NCBI GenBank assembly: GCA_037443705.1
Contig: JBBINV010000008.1
Location: forward strand, 1 to 64,000
Direction of reading: 5' to 3'
DNA length: 64,000 bases
DNA from: 2-02-FULL-66-14 sp037443705
GTDB lineage: Bacteria; Pseudomonadota; Gammaproteobacteria; Burkholderiales; SG8-39
Position 1 is the first letter of the stretch. Each line of letters begins with the position of its first letter. The translations under genes were made by a program, and so were the position numbers. Shown one piece after another: positions 52,401 through 60,189 of the stretch. Below the pieces are notes generated by a model. It had not been told where the DNA came from. It ran no database searches and saw only the letters and a program-made list of their open reading frames with translations.

Positions 52401-53525
52401 TTATAGCATCGCGGTGCGCGCGCGCTGCATCGTCTCCCGCTCCTCGATCAGCTTCGCCGATACGGATTCGAGAGTGCCGGATTCGATGGCACTCCGGAGC
52501 TCGCGCATCAGCTCCAGGTAATACCAGAGATTGTGGATCGTGTTCAGGCGCGCCCCGAGAATCTCGTTCGCCCTTTGCAGGTGGTGGAGGTAGGCGCGCG
52601 TGAAATTGCGGCAGGCGTAGCAGCCGCAGGACTCGTCGAGCGGCCGGGCGTCGTCGCGGTAGCGCGCGTTCCGGATCTTGACGTCGCCCCGGCGCGTGAA
52701 GAGCCAGCCGTTGCGCGCGTTGCGCGTCGGCAGCACGCAGTCGAACAGGTCGATCCCCCGGCCCACCGCCTCGACCAGCTCCTCGGGCGTGCCCAGGCCC
52801 ATCAGGTAGCGCGGCTTGTCGGCGGGAAGCTGCGGCGCGGTGTGCGCGAGGATGCGCGCGCGCTCCTCGCGCGGCTCGCCCACCGCGAGCCCCCCGATGG
52901 CGTAGCCGTCGAAGCCGATCGCGCGGAGCCCGGCAGCCGACACGTCGCGCATCGCTTCGAACATTCCGCCCTGCACGATGCCGAACAGGAGGTTCTTCGA
53001 ACCCTCGAAGGCGTTCTTCGATCGTTCTGCCCAGCGCAGGCTCAATTCCATGGACTCGCGCGTCTGGCGCTCCGTGGCCGGCTGCGCCAGGCACTCGTCG
53101 AACACCATCGCGACATCGGAATCGAGCACGCGCTGGATGCGCATCGACACCTCGGGCGAGAGCAGCAGCCGGTCGCCGTTGACGGGCGAGGCGAAGCGCA
53201 CGCCCTCTTCGGTTACCTTTCCGAGGGTCGAAAGGCTGAATACCTGAAAGCCGCCGGAATCCGTGAGGATCGGGCGGCTCCATCCCATGAAGCGGTGCAG
53301 GCCGCCGTGCCTTTCGATCACCTCGAGCCCCGGCCGCAGCCACAGGTGGAACGTGTTGCCGAGCACGATTTGCGCGCCGATCTCCTCGAGCTCGGCGGGC
53401 GACATCGCCTTCACCGTGCCGTAGGTGCCGACCGGCATGAAGGCGGGTGTGTCCACGGCGCCGTGCGCGAGCTCGAGGCGCCCGAGGCGCGCCGCGCCGC
53501 AGCGGCGCCCGACCGAGAAGCTCAC
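52401..53525 (-). CDS. tgt: tRNA-guanine transglycosylase
   Basis: A 374-residue enzyme that swaps G34 for preQ1 in GUN-decoding tRNAs. Catalytic Asp residues are in ILTDSGGFQVFSL and FDCVLPTRNARNGWLF; the zinc site is CGCYACRNFTRAYLHHL. The GTG start overlaps the queA stop (GTGA), so the two steps of queuosine synthesis are coupled. Confidence 0.97.
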   Translation of the reverse strand: MSFSVGRRCGAARLGRLELAHGAVDTPAFMPVGTYGTVKAMSPAELEEIGAQIVLGNTFHLWLRPGLEVIERHGGLHRFMGWSRPILTDSGGFQVFSLSTLGKVTEEGVRFASPVNGDRLLLSPEVSMRIQRVLDSDVAMVFDECLAQPATERQTRESMELSLRWAERSKNAFEGSKNLLFGIVQGGMFEAMRDVSAAGLRAIGFDGYAIGGLAVGEPREERARILAHTAPQLPADKPRYLMGLGTPEELVEAVGRGIDLFDCVLPTRNARNGWLFTRRGDVKIRNARYRDDARPLDESCGCYACRNFTRAYLHHLQRANEILGARLNTIHNLWYYLELMRELRSAIESGTLESVSAKLIEERETMQRARTAML

Positions 53526-54544
53526 GCCGCCCTTTCGATCAGCATGGCGTCGCCGTAGGAGAAGAACCGGTACCGCTGCGCGATCGCGTGCGCATAGGCC
53601 TTCAGGACGTTTTCCCTGCCCCCGAACGCGCAGGCGAGCATCAGCAGGCTCGAGCGCGGCAGGTGGAAGTTGGTGAGCAGCCGGTCGACCACCCGGAAGC
53701 GGAAGCCGGGATAGACGAAGAGCTCGGTCTCGCCGCTGCTGGCGCGAAGCGCCCCGTTTCGCACCGCGGATTCGAGCGCTCGCAGCGCCGTGGTTCCCAC
53801 CGCGAGCACGCGCCCGCCGCGCGCGCGCGCCGCCTCGATCGCCTCGACAGCCGCCTGCGGCACCTCGTAGCGCTCGGCATGCATGCGGTGGTCCTCGATC
53901 CGGCCGGCCCGAACCGGCTGGAACGTGCCCGAGCCGACGTGCAGCGTCACGGCGGCGAGGCGCACGCCGCGCGCCGCGAGCGCCCGGAGCATTGCCCGGT
54001 CGAAATGCAGTCCCGCAGTGGGCGCGGCCACCGCGCCGGGCTTCTCGGCGAACACCGTCTGGTAGCGTTCCTCGTCATTGCTCCCGGGAGGGCGGCGAAT
54101 ATAGGGCGGGAGCGGCACGCTTCCGATCCGCGCCAGAAGCGGCGCCACCGGCTCGGAGAACCGGACCCGGTAGAGATCGCCTTCGCGCGAGAGGAGCTCC
54201 GCCTCTCCGCCGCCCTCCAAGGCTATCCGGTAGCCGGGCTTCGGCGGGTGTCCTGAGCGGGCGAGCACCAGCGCTTCGCGCTCATCGACGATTCGCTCGA
54301 CGAACACCTCGATGCGCCCGCCGGTCTGCTTGCTGCCGAAAAGCCGCGCGCGGATCACGCGCGTGTCGTTCACCACGAGGAGGTCTCGCGGATCCACAAG
54401 GCGCGGCAGGTCGGCGAACACCAGGTCCTCGAGCGCGCCGCTCGCGCCTTCGAGATGCAGCAGGCGGCTCCCGGCACGCTCCGGGGCGGGATGCTGGGCG
54501 ACGAGCTCGGGCGGGAGCGCATAGTCGAAATCCGAGACCTTCAT
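53522..54544 (-). CDS. queA: S-adenosylmethionine:tRNA ribosyltransferase-isomerase
   Basis: A 340-residue QueA that transfers and rearranges the ribosyl of SAM onto preQ1-tRNA, giving epoxyqueuosine. Signatures are DFDYALPPELVAQHPAPERA, NDTRVIRARLFG, AAPTAGLHFD and LTNFHLPRSSLLMLACAF. A consensus TATAAT (complement of 54553-54558) lies 8 nt upstream of its ATG, predicting a leaderless mRNA. It heads the queA-tgt-yajC-secDF transcript and diverges from tRNA-Leu. Confidence 0.97.
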   Translation of the reverse strand: MKVSDFDYALPPELVAQHPAPERAGSRLLHLEGASGALEDLVFADLPRLVDPRDLLVVNDTRVIRARLFGSKQTGGRIEVFVERIVDEREALVLARSGHPPKPGYRIALEGGGEAELLSREGDLYRVRFSEPVAPLLARIGSVPLPPYIRRPPGSNDEERYQTVFAEKPGAVAAPTAGLHFDRAMLRALAARGVRLAAVTLHVGSGTFQPVRAGRIEDHRMHAERYEVPQAAVEAIEAARARGGRVLAVGTTALRALESAVRNGALRASSGETELFVYPGFRFRVVDRLLTNFHLPRSSLLMLACAFGGRENVLKAYAHAIAQRYRFFSYGDAMLIERAA

Positions 54545-54576
54545 CCGGGATGATTATAAAATTTCGCAAACTTGCG

Positions 54577-54663
54577 GCCGGAATGGCGGAACTGGCAGAC
54601 GCAGCGGACTCAAAATCCGCCGGTGGCGACACCATGAGAGTTCGAGTCTCTCTTCCGGCACCA
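54577..54663 (+). tRNA. tRNA-Leu(CAA)
   Basis: An 87-nt class II tRNA with encoded CCA. The acceptor stem GCCGGAA pairs with TTCCGGC; the anticodon loop CTCAAAA carries CAA, read by UUG codons; the long variable arm (GTGGCGACACCATG region) and TTCGAGTC T-loop are present. TATAAA at 54555-54560 may be its -10, overlapping the queA promoter on the other strand. Confidence 0.97.
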
Positions 54664-54729
54664 TTTACCGGATGGACAGCGGCAGGGGCGCGGCGTACGC
54701 TAGCCGGCGTTCCCAGAGGGAGGAACCGG

Positions 54730-55827
54730 ATGGCGAAGGCGCAGATCCATCTGCTGCCGGCGGCGCGCAACAGCGTGATGGTGGTGGACGACCAGTCCAC
54801 CAGCCGCGCCATCCTCGAGCAGGTGGTGCGGGCGCTCGACGAACGCGTGGCGGTCGAGGGCTTCGCGCGGCCGATCGACGCGGTGCTGTGGTCGACGCGC
54901 CACGTCGCTGACCTCGTGCTCGTCGACTACATGATGCCCGACATGGACGGCATCGAGTTCGCCAGGCGCCTGCGCGCGCTGCCGGGCTACGAGCACGTTC
55001 CCATCGTGATGGTCACGGTTCAGGACGACAAGAAGATCCGCTACGCGGCGCTCGACGCGGGAATCACCGATTTCCTGACCAAGCCCGTGGACGCGCGCGA
55101 GTGCCAGGCGCGCTGCAGGAACCTTCTCACGCTGCGGCGCCAGCAGCTCGCGCTGGAGGACCGGCGCCGGCTCCTCGAGGGCATGGTCGAGGAGGCGACG
55201 CGCGAGATCCGCGAGCGCGAGAAGGAGACGCTGCTGCGGCTGGCGCGCGCGGGCGAGTTCCGCGACGAGGAGACGGGCTACCACCTCATACGGATGGCGC
55301 GCTACTCGCGCCTGATCGCCAACGCCGTGGGCCTGGAGCGCGACGAGGCCGAGACGATCGAGCTCGCGGCGCCGCTGCACGACATCGGCAAGATCGGAAT
55401 CCCGGACGGGATCCTGCTCAAGGCGGGGCGCCTGGACGCCGATGAATGGGCCAACATGCGGCGCCATCCGGTCATCGGCCACGAGATCCTCAAGGGCAGC
55501 GCCTCCAAGTACGTGCGCATGGGGGCGCTGATCGCGCTCGGCCACCACGAGCGCTACGACGGCAGCGGCTACCCGAGCGGGCTGGAGGGCGATCACATCC
55601 CGCTGTGCGCGCGCGTGGTCGCGGTCGCGGACGTGTACGACGCGCTCACTTCGGTGCGGCCGTACAAGGGCGCCTGGAGCACGGAGGACGCGCTCGAGTA
55701 CCTGCGCGCGCAGCGCGGCAAGCACTTCGATCCGCGCCTCGTGGACGCGTTCCTCGGCGTGCGCGACAAGGTGCTGGAGGTCCAGCGCGACTGGCAGGAC
55801 CCCGGCGAAGGCGGGGCAAGGGAGTGA
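54730..55827 (+). CDS. rpfG: RpfG-like response regulator with HD-GYP c-di-GMP phosphodiesterase domain
   Basis: A 365-residue regulator. The receiver domain has the phospho-acceptor Asp66 in LVLVDYMMPDMDG. The HD-GYP output domain has LHDIGKIGIPD (His217-Asp) and HHERYDGSGYP, complete for c-di-GMP hydrolysis. GGGAGGA lies 8 nt before the ATG. The stop overlaps the start of the histidine kinase gene (GTGA), the rpfC/rpfG pairing of DSF systems. Phosphorylation by the kinase would activate c-di-GMP breakdown. Confidence 0.93.
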   Translation: MAKAQIHLLPAARNSVMVVDDQSTSRAILEQVVRALDERVAVEGFARPIDAVLWSTRHVADLVLVDYMMPDMDGIEFARRLRALPGYEHVPIVMVTVQDDKKIRYAALDAGITDFLTKPVDARECQARCRNLLTLRRQQLALEDRRRLLEGMVEEATREIREREKETLLRLARAGEFRDEETGYHLIRMARYSRLIANAVGLERDEAETIELAAPLHDIGKIGIPDGILLKAGRLDADEWANMRRHPVIGHEILKGSASKYVRMGALIALGHHERYDGSGYPSGLEGDHIPLCARVVAVADVYDALTSVRPYKGAWSTEDALEYLRAQRGKHFDPRLVDAFLGVRDKVLEVQRDWQDPGEGGARE

Positions 55828-58346
55828 TCGGCGCGGCGCTCCTCGGCCGGCTGCGCGCGCGCCTTGCGGCGCGCCCCGACACCGAACACGAGCAGGCGAT
55901 CGTGCGCGTGGTGGTCGCGGTGGCGCTCGGGGTCTATCTGCTGGACTTCTCCGACCTCTGGACCCCCGGCGCGCGCGGCCAGGAGGACTTCGCCTATCTC
56001 GCGTACCTCGCGGCCGGCACTGCGCTCCTCGCGTGGGTGCTCGCGAGCGATGCGGTCTCGCCGTTGCGGCGCAGCCTCGGAATCGTCGCGGACCTGTCCA
56101 TCCTCACCTACGCGATGTGGTTTTTCGGCGACCGCGCGCTTGCGCTGGTGCTGGTGTACGTATGGGTCACGCTGGCCAACGGCTTTCGCTACGGCCCGCG
56201 CTACCTGGTGGCGTCCCTCGCGCTCAGCCTGGCGAGCTTCGCGGTGGTCATCGCGGCGACCCCGTACTGGCAGGAGCGGCTCGGTGTGGGGATCGGTCTG
56301 GCGGCGGTGTTCACTGCGCTCAGCCTCTACGTGCGGGGACTGGTGAAGCGCATGTTCGACGCGCTCGCGCAGTCGGAGGCGGCCAATCAGGCGAAGCGCC
56401 GCTTCATCTCGGTGGTGAGCCACGAGATGAGAACGCCGCTGAACGCCATCATCGGCATGGCCGACCTGATGCGGGATACGCAGCTCAACCGCGAGCAGGC
56501 CGACATGCTGCAGACGCTGCGCGGCGCCTCGCGCGCGATGCTCGGGCTGGTGGAGGACGTGCTCGACTTCTCCAAGATCGAGGCGGGCAAACTGGTCATC
56601 GAGCGCGCCGACTTCGACCTGCACGCGCTCGTCAACAGCACCTGCCGTTTCATCGCTTCGCAGGCGGCGTCCAAGGGCGTCGAGTTCGTGGTCTCGATCA
56701 TGCCCGAGGTGCCGCCGGCGCTGCGCGGCGATCCGCATCATCTGCGCCAGGTGCTGATCAACCTGGCCGGGAACGCGGTCAAGTTTACCGAGAAGGGCAG
56801 CGTCACGGTGCACGTCGCGGCGCAATCGGAGAGCGAGCGCGCGGTGCGGCTCAAGTTCTCGGTACGCGACACCGGCATCGGCATCGCTCCGGAGGCGCAG
56901 AAGCGCATCTTCGAGAGCTTCACCCAGGCCGAGCAGTCGACCACGCGCCGTTTCGGCGGCACGGGCCTAGGCACGACCATCGCCAAGCAGCTGGTCGAGT
57001 TGATGGGAGGAAGCATCGGCCTGGAGAGTTCGCCGGGACTGGGCAGCACGTTCTGGTTCGAGGTCGAGCTCGACAAGCAGGCCGAACGCGCGGCTGCCGG
57101 CGCCGGTGAGCTCGCAGGCGCGCGCGTGCTGCTGGTGGGCTTTCCGGCGGCGCAGCGCGAGGCGCTCGAGGAAACGCTTGCCGGCTGGGGCGCCGTGCCG
57201 GTGGCCGCGTCGAGCGTAGACGAGGGCGTGCAGCGCCTGGTCTCCGAGATCAGCCTGGCGCAGCCCTACCACAGCGCGCTGCTCTACGCCCACGCCCAGG
57301 AGCTGCAGCTCGCGCAGCGCTTCCGCCGCGCCGCGCCCGATCCGGCGCCGCCGGTGGTGCTCGCCGTGCCTCGTATCGCCGAAGTGTCCCGCTTCGCGGC
57401 GCTGTCGGCGGGCTACGGCGCGGTGCTCGAGCTGCCCTTCGACAAGCGCCAGCTCTTCAACGTGCTGCATTCCGTCACCGCCGGCGAGGAAGTGCGCGAG
57501 GGCGTGGTGCGGCTGCAGGACTACGCGCGGCGCGGCGCGCAAGGCCGGCGGTTGCGCGTTCTCGCGGCCGACGACAACCCCACGAATCGCGAGGTTCTGG
57601 CCAGGATCCTGGAGCGCGCCGGGCACGCGGCGACCCTGGTCGCCGACGGCGAGAAGGTGATGGAGGCGCTGGACGCGGGCGAGTACGACATCGTGCTGCT
57701 CGACCGCAACATGCCGGTCATGGGCGGACTCGAGACGCTGCAGGCGATACGGCTGACCACGGGCGGGCGCGGCCGCCTGCCGGCGATCGTGTTCTCCGCC
57801 GATGTGACGCCCGAGGCCAGGCGCGAGTGCCTGGAGGCGGGCGCGGACGCCTTCCTCAGCAAGCCGGTGGAGGCGTTGCGCCTGCTCGAGGAGCTGCGGC
57901 GCCTGTGCGGCGAGCGCGGCGAGGAAGCTCCGCTCGCCCCGCCGCGGCCCGCCGAGACCGTGACGCACGCAAAGCCGGGGGAGGTCCCCGTGATCGACGC
58001 CGAAGTCCTCTCCAACCTGGAGGAGCTCGGCTCCTCGCCCGCGTTCCTCGAGAAGCTGATCGGCGTGTTCATCGCCGACAACGGCGCGCTCATGGAGAAG
58101 ATCGAGGCCGCGCTCGGCATGCGCAACGTGGCGGAGTTCCGCGCCCATGTGCACGCGATGAAGGGCTCGGCCGCGAGCATGGGCGCGATCCGCCTGACGC
58201 GCCTGTGCGCGAGCTTCGGCCAGCTCTCGGACGCGGAGATCAAGCTGCAGGCGCCGATGCTCCTCAGGTCGCTGCGCGAAGAGCAGGCGGGCGCGCGCGG
58301 CGAGCTCGAGCGCTACCTCAGCGAGCGCAAGAAATCCGCCGGCTGA
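55824..58346 (+). CDS. rpfC: RpfC-like hybrid sensor histidine kinase (DSF sensor)
   Basis: An 840-residue hybrid kinase: about five membrane helices (residues ~25-175), HisKA with SHEMRTPLN (His200), an HATPase domain (HLRQVLINLAGNAVKFT, DTGIGI, GGTGLGTTIAKQL), a degenerate receiver (~430-570), an intact receiver with Asp627 (IVLLDRNMPVMGG) and an HPt domain with His777 (HVHAMKGSAASMG). This phosphorelay layout and the lack of a large periplasmic sensor match RpfC, which senses cis-2-unsaturated fatty acids through its membrane region. The extra degenerate receiver is unlike the Xanthomonas protein. Confidence 0.9.
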   Translation: MIGAALLGRLRARLAARPDTEHEQAIVRVVVAVALGVYLLDFSDLWTPGARGQEDFAYLAYLAAGTALLAWVLASDAVSPLRRSLGIVADLSILTYAMWFFGDRALALVLVYVWVTLANGFRYGPRYLVASLALSLASFAVVIAATPYWQERLGVGIGLAAVFTALSLYVRGLVKRMFDALAQSEAANQAKRRFISVVSHEMRTPLNAIIGMADLMRDTQLNREQADMLQTLRGASRAMLGLVEDVLDFSKIEAGKLVIERADFDLHALVNSTCRFIASQAASKGVEFVVSIMPEVPPALRGDPHHLRQVLINLAGNAVKFTEKGSVTVHVAAQSESERAVRLKFSVRDTGIGIAPEAQKRIFESFTQAEQSTTRRFGGTGLGTTIAKQLVELMGGSIGLESSPGLGSTFWFEVELDKQAERAAAGAGELAGARVLLVGFPAAQREALEETLAGWGAVPVAASSVDEGVQRLVSEISLAQPYHSALLYAHAQELQLAQRFRRAAPDPAPPVVLAVPRIAEVSRFAALSAGYGAVLELPFDKRQLFNVLHSVTAGEEVREGVVRLQDYARRGAQGRRLRVLAADDNPTNREVLARILERAGHAATLVADGEKVMEALDAGEYDIVLLDRNMPVMGGLETLQAIRLTTGGRGRLPAIVFSADVTPEARRECLEAGADAFLSKPVEALRLLEELRRLCGERGEEAPLAPPRPAETVTHAKPGEVPVIDAEVLSNLEELGSSPAFLEKLIGVFIADNGALMEKIEAALGMRNVAEFRAHVHAMKGSAASMGAIRLTRLCASFGQLSDAEIKLQAPMLLRSLREEQAGARGELERYLSERKKSAG

Positions 58347-58388
58347 GAGCCGCTACAATCAGGGCTTTCCGCGGGGAGAGGCTGCCGC

Positions 58389-59060
58389 ATGTCGTTCTTC
58401 ATTACGCTGGTCGAATCCTCCGACGCGAGCCGCCGCGCGATCGAGGCCGCGCCGAGGGTGCAGGCGATGATCCATCGCGGCCTGCCGCTCGCCGAATACC
58501 GCGCTTTTCTCCACGACCTGTACCACGTGGTGTGGCACTTCTGTCCGGTGATGGCAGCGGCCGCCTCGCGCATGGACGAGCGCCTGCGCGCCGTGCGCTA
58601 CGAGATCTACGAGCGCATCGAGGAGGAGAAAGGCCACGAGAGCTGGGTGCTCGAGGACATCGAGGCGATCGGGGGCGATGTCCGGCGGGCCATCGAAGGA
58701 GCGCCGAGCGCGCCGGTGCAGGCGATGATCGGATACAACTACTACGCGGCCGAGCGCGTTCACCCGTGCTCGGTGCTCGGGATGCTCTACGTGCTCGAGG
58801 TCGTGGCCTCGGTGTACGGCGGCCGCGTCGCCGACTCGATCGCGCGCGCGCTCGGCCGGGACGTCGGCGCCGGGGGATTCCGGTTCCTGTCGTCACACGC
58901 GACGATGGACGTCGACCACATGGCGAAGCTGAACCGGCTGCTCAAGACGATCGACGACGCGGCCGCGCAGGAGGCGATCCTGCGCTCGGCCGCGGTCAAT
59001 TTCCACCAGTTCGGGCAGCTCTTCGGTGAAGGCGGCTTCGTGTCGCTTCTTGCGGCCTAG
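58389..59060 (+). CDS. Haem-oxygenase-fold putative di-iron protein in the rpf locus
   Basis: A 223-residue TenA/iron-containing redox-type helical protein. Candidate metal ligands are Glu80 and His83 (EEEKGHE), Glu137 (YVLEVV), then His170, Asp174 and His177 (HATMDVDH). This E-xx-H ... E ... H-xxx-D-xx-H spacing is that of haem-oxygenase-like di-iron oxidases such as CADD and UndA. It has its own TACAAT box (58354-58359) and ribosome binding site GGGGAGAG. It lies between rpfC and convergent rpfF, so a role in making, altering or destroying the fatty-acid signal is an inviting but unproven idea. Confidence 0.8.
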   Translation: MSFFITLVESSDASRRAIEAAPRVQAMIHRGLPLAEYRAFLHDLYHVVWHFCPVMAAAASRMDERLRAVRYEIYERIEEEKGHESWVLEDIEAIGGDVRRAIEGAPSAPVQAMIGYNYYAAERVHPCSVLGMLYVLEVVASVYGGRVADSIARALGRDVGAGGFRFLSSHATMDVDHMAKLNRLLKTIDDAAAQEAILRSAAVNFHQFGQLFGEGGFVSLLAA

Positions 59061-59066
59061 GACTCG

Positions 59067-59999
59067 TCAACCCGCGGCGGCGAGATCGGCCGGCGCGGCA
59101 TCGGCGGCCGGGCCGCGCTCCCTGCGCTCCATGCGCTCCATCTGGGCACGCACCACGCGGCCCATCATCCGGAGGTCGCGATCCTCGAGCTTCAGGGCGC
59201 AATCGACCCAGGTCTCGACCACCGCGTCGAGCTCCTCGCGCGTCACGGGGAACACCTGGCCGCGCACCCGCATGACCGCCTGGAAGCCGCTGCGGCGACG
59301 CTGGTTCCTCGCGATCCAGTCGCGCACCGCCCGCTCGCCCTCGCCGTCCGCCGCGAGCACGTCGACGACGCCCATCTCGTGAAGCTTGCGCGCCGGCAGC
59401 ACTCGCCCGGAGAGGATCAGGTCCTCGGCGACGCGAGGGCCGACCTTTCGCGCGAGCAGGCTGTAGGCGCCCATGCCCGGGAACAGGTTGAACAGGATCT
59501 CGGGCAATCCCATCATCGCCGACTCCTCGGCGACGAGCACGTCGGACGAAAGCGCGGTCTCGAAGCCGCCGCCGAGTGCGTCTCCCTGCACCAGGGAAAT
59601 CGTCGTGAGCGACGGGCAGAAGTAGTTCTGCACCCGCGCGTGGATGTTGTCGATGCAGAGCTTGCCGTAGTGCGCGAGCGCGTCGCGGTCGCGCGACTTG
59701 ATGAGCAGGAGAAAGAGCGCGAGATCGCCGCCGAGGTTGTAGACCTTCGGCACGCGGGATCCGGCGACGTAGTAATTCGCCCGGTGCATCGCGCCCTGGA
59801 ATTCGACGTGCCCGCTGTTTGCGGTCAGATCGGAACCGAAGGCGCGGATATCCTTGAGCAGCCCCAGGTTGAAGCAGGGGTTGCCGCGCTGCCGCATCCA
59901 GCCCCAGATGGTCCCCGTTTCAGGCTCGAACTCGTACTCGACCTCGGCGTAACGTTTGCAGCTCGCCCTCCCGGGCGCTGCAAGAGTTGCTGCTTCCAT
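59067..59999 (-). CDS. rpfF: RpfF-like DSF synthase (crotonase family)
   Basis: A 310-residue crotonase-fold enzyme. VYNLGGDLALFLLLIKSRDR, TTISLVQGDALGGGFETALS and LPEILFNLFPGMGAYSLLAR match RpfF closely; the two catalytic glutamates are Glu147 and Glu167, 20 residues apart as in Xanthomonas RpfF. The end DLRMMGRVVRAQ is also typical. RpfF dehydrates 3-hydroxyacyl-ACP and frees the cis-2-unsaturated fatty acid signal. ATG 59999 is supported by GGAGG 5 nt upstream. A promoter candidate lies at 60091-60119. Confidence 0.93.
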   Translation of the reverse strand: MEAATLAAPGRASCKRYAEVEYEFEPETGTIWGWMRQRGNPCFNLGLLKDIRAFGSDLTANSGHVEFQGAMHRANYYVAGSRVPKVYNLGGDLALFLLLIKSRDRDALAHYGKLCIDNIHARVQNYFCPSLTTISLVQGDALGGGFETALSSDVLVAEESAMMGLPEILFNLFPGMGAYSLLARKVGPRVAEDLILSGRVLPARKLHEMGVVDVLAADGEGERAVRDWIARNQRRRSGFQAVMRVRGQVFPVTREELDAVVETWVDCALKLEDRDLRMMGRVVRAQMERMERRERGPAADAAPADLAAAG

Positions 60000-60090
60000 G
60001 ACTGCCTCCTTCCCCGAATTGGATCCCCCGGCGGGGGACAGATCGCCATGGCACGGGGCGGCCGGTGCCGCCCGCGCGCCTCCCGCGGCA

Positions 60091-60119
60091 ATTAGACGCC
60101 GCGCGCCTGAGTCGCGCAA
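60091..60119 (-). promoter_or_regulatory. Candidate sigma-70 promoter of rpfF
   Basis: On the minus strand TTGCGC (complement of 60114-60119) and TCTAAT (complement of 60091-60096) are 17 bp apart. It would give an ~85-nt leader to rpfF. The rest of the 190-bp gap to ggt holds a TACCAT hexamer on the plus strand near 60163, possibly for ggt. Confidence 0.5.
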
Positions 60120-60189
60120 ACGCGGCATGTTGCGTTTTCGAGACGCGCGGCACTCCCCTGTACCATTCGGGCTTTCGGCACCGGACTGA

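Noticed and set aside
53992..54729. Possible N-terminal extension of the RpfG-like protein upstream of 54730
   Set aside because: The frame runs through tRNA-Leu and antisense queA. ATG 54730 has a strong ribosome binding site and starts the receiver domain.
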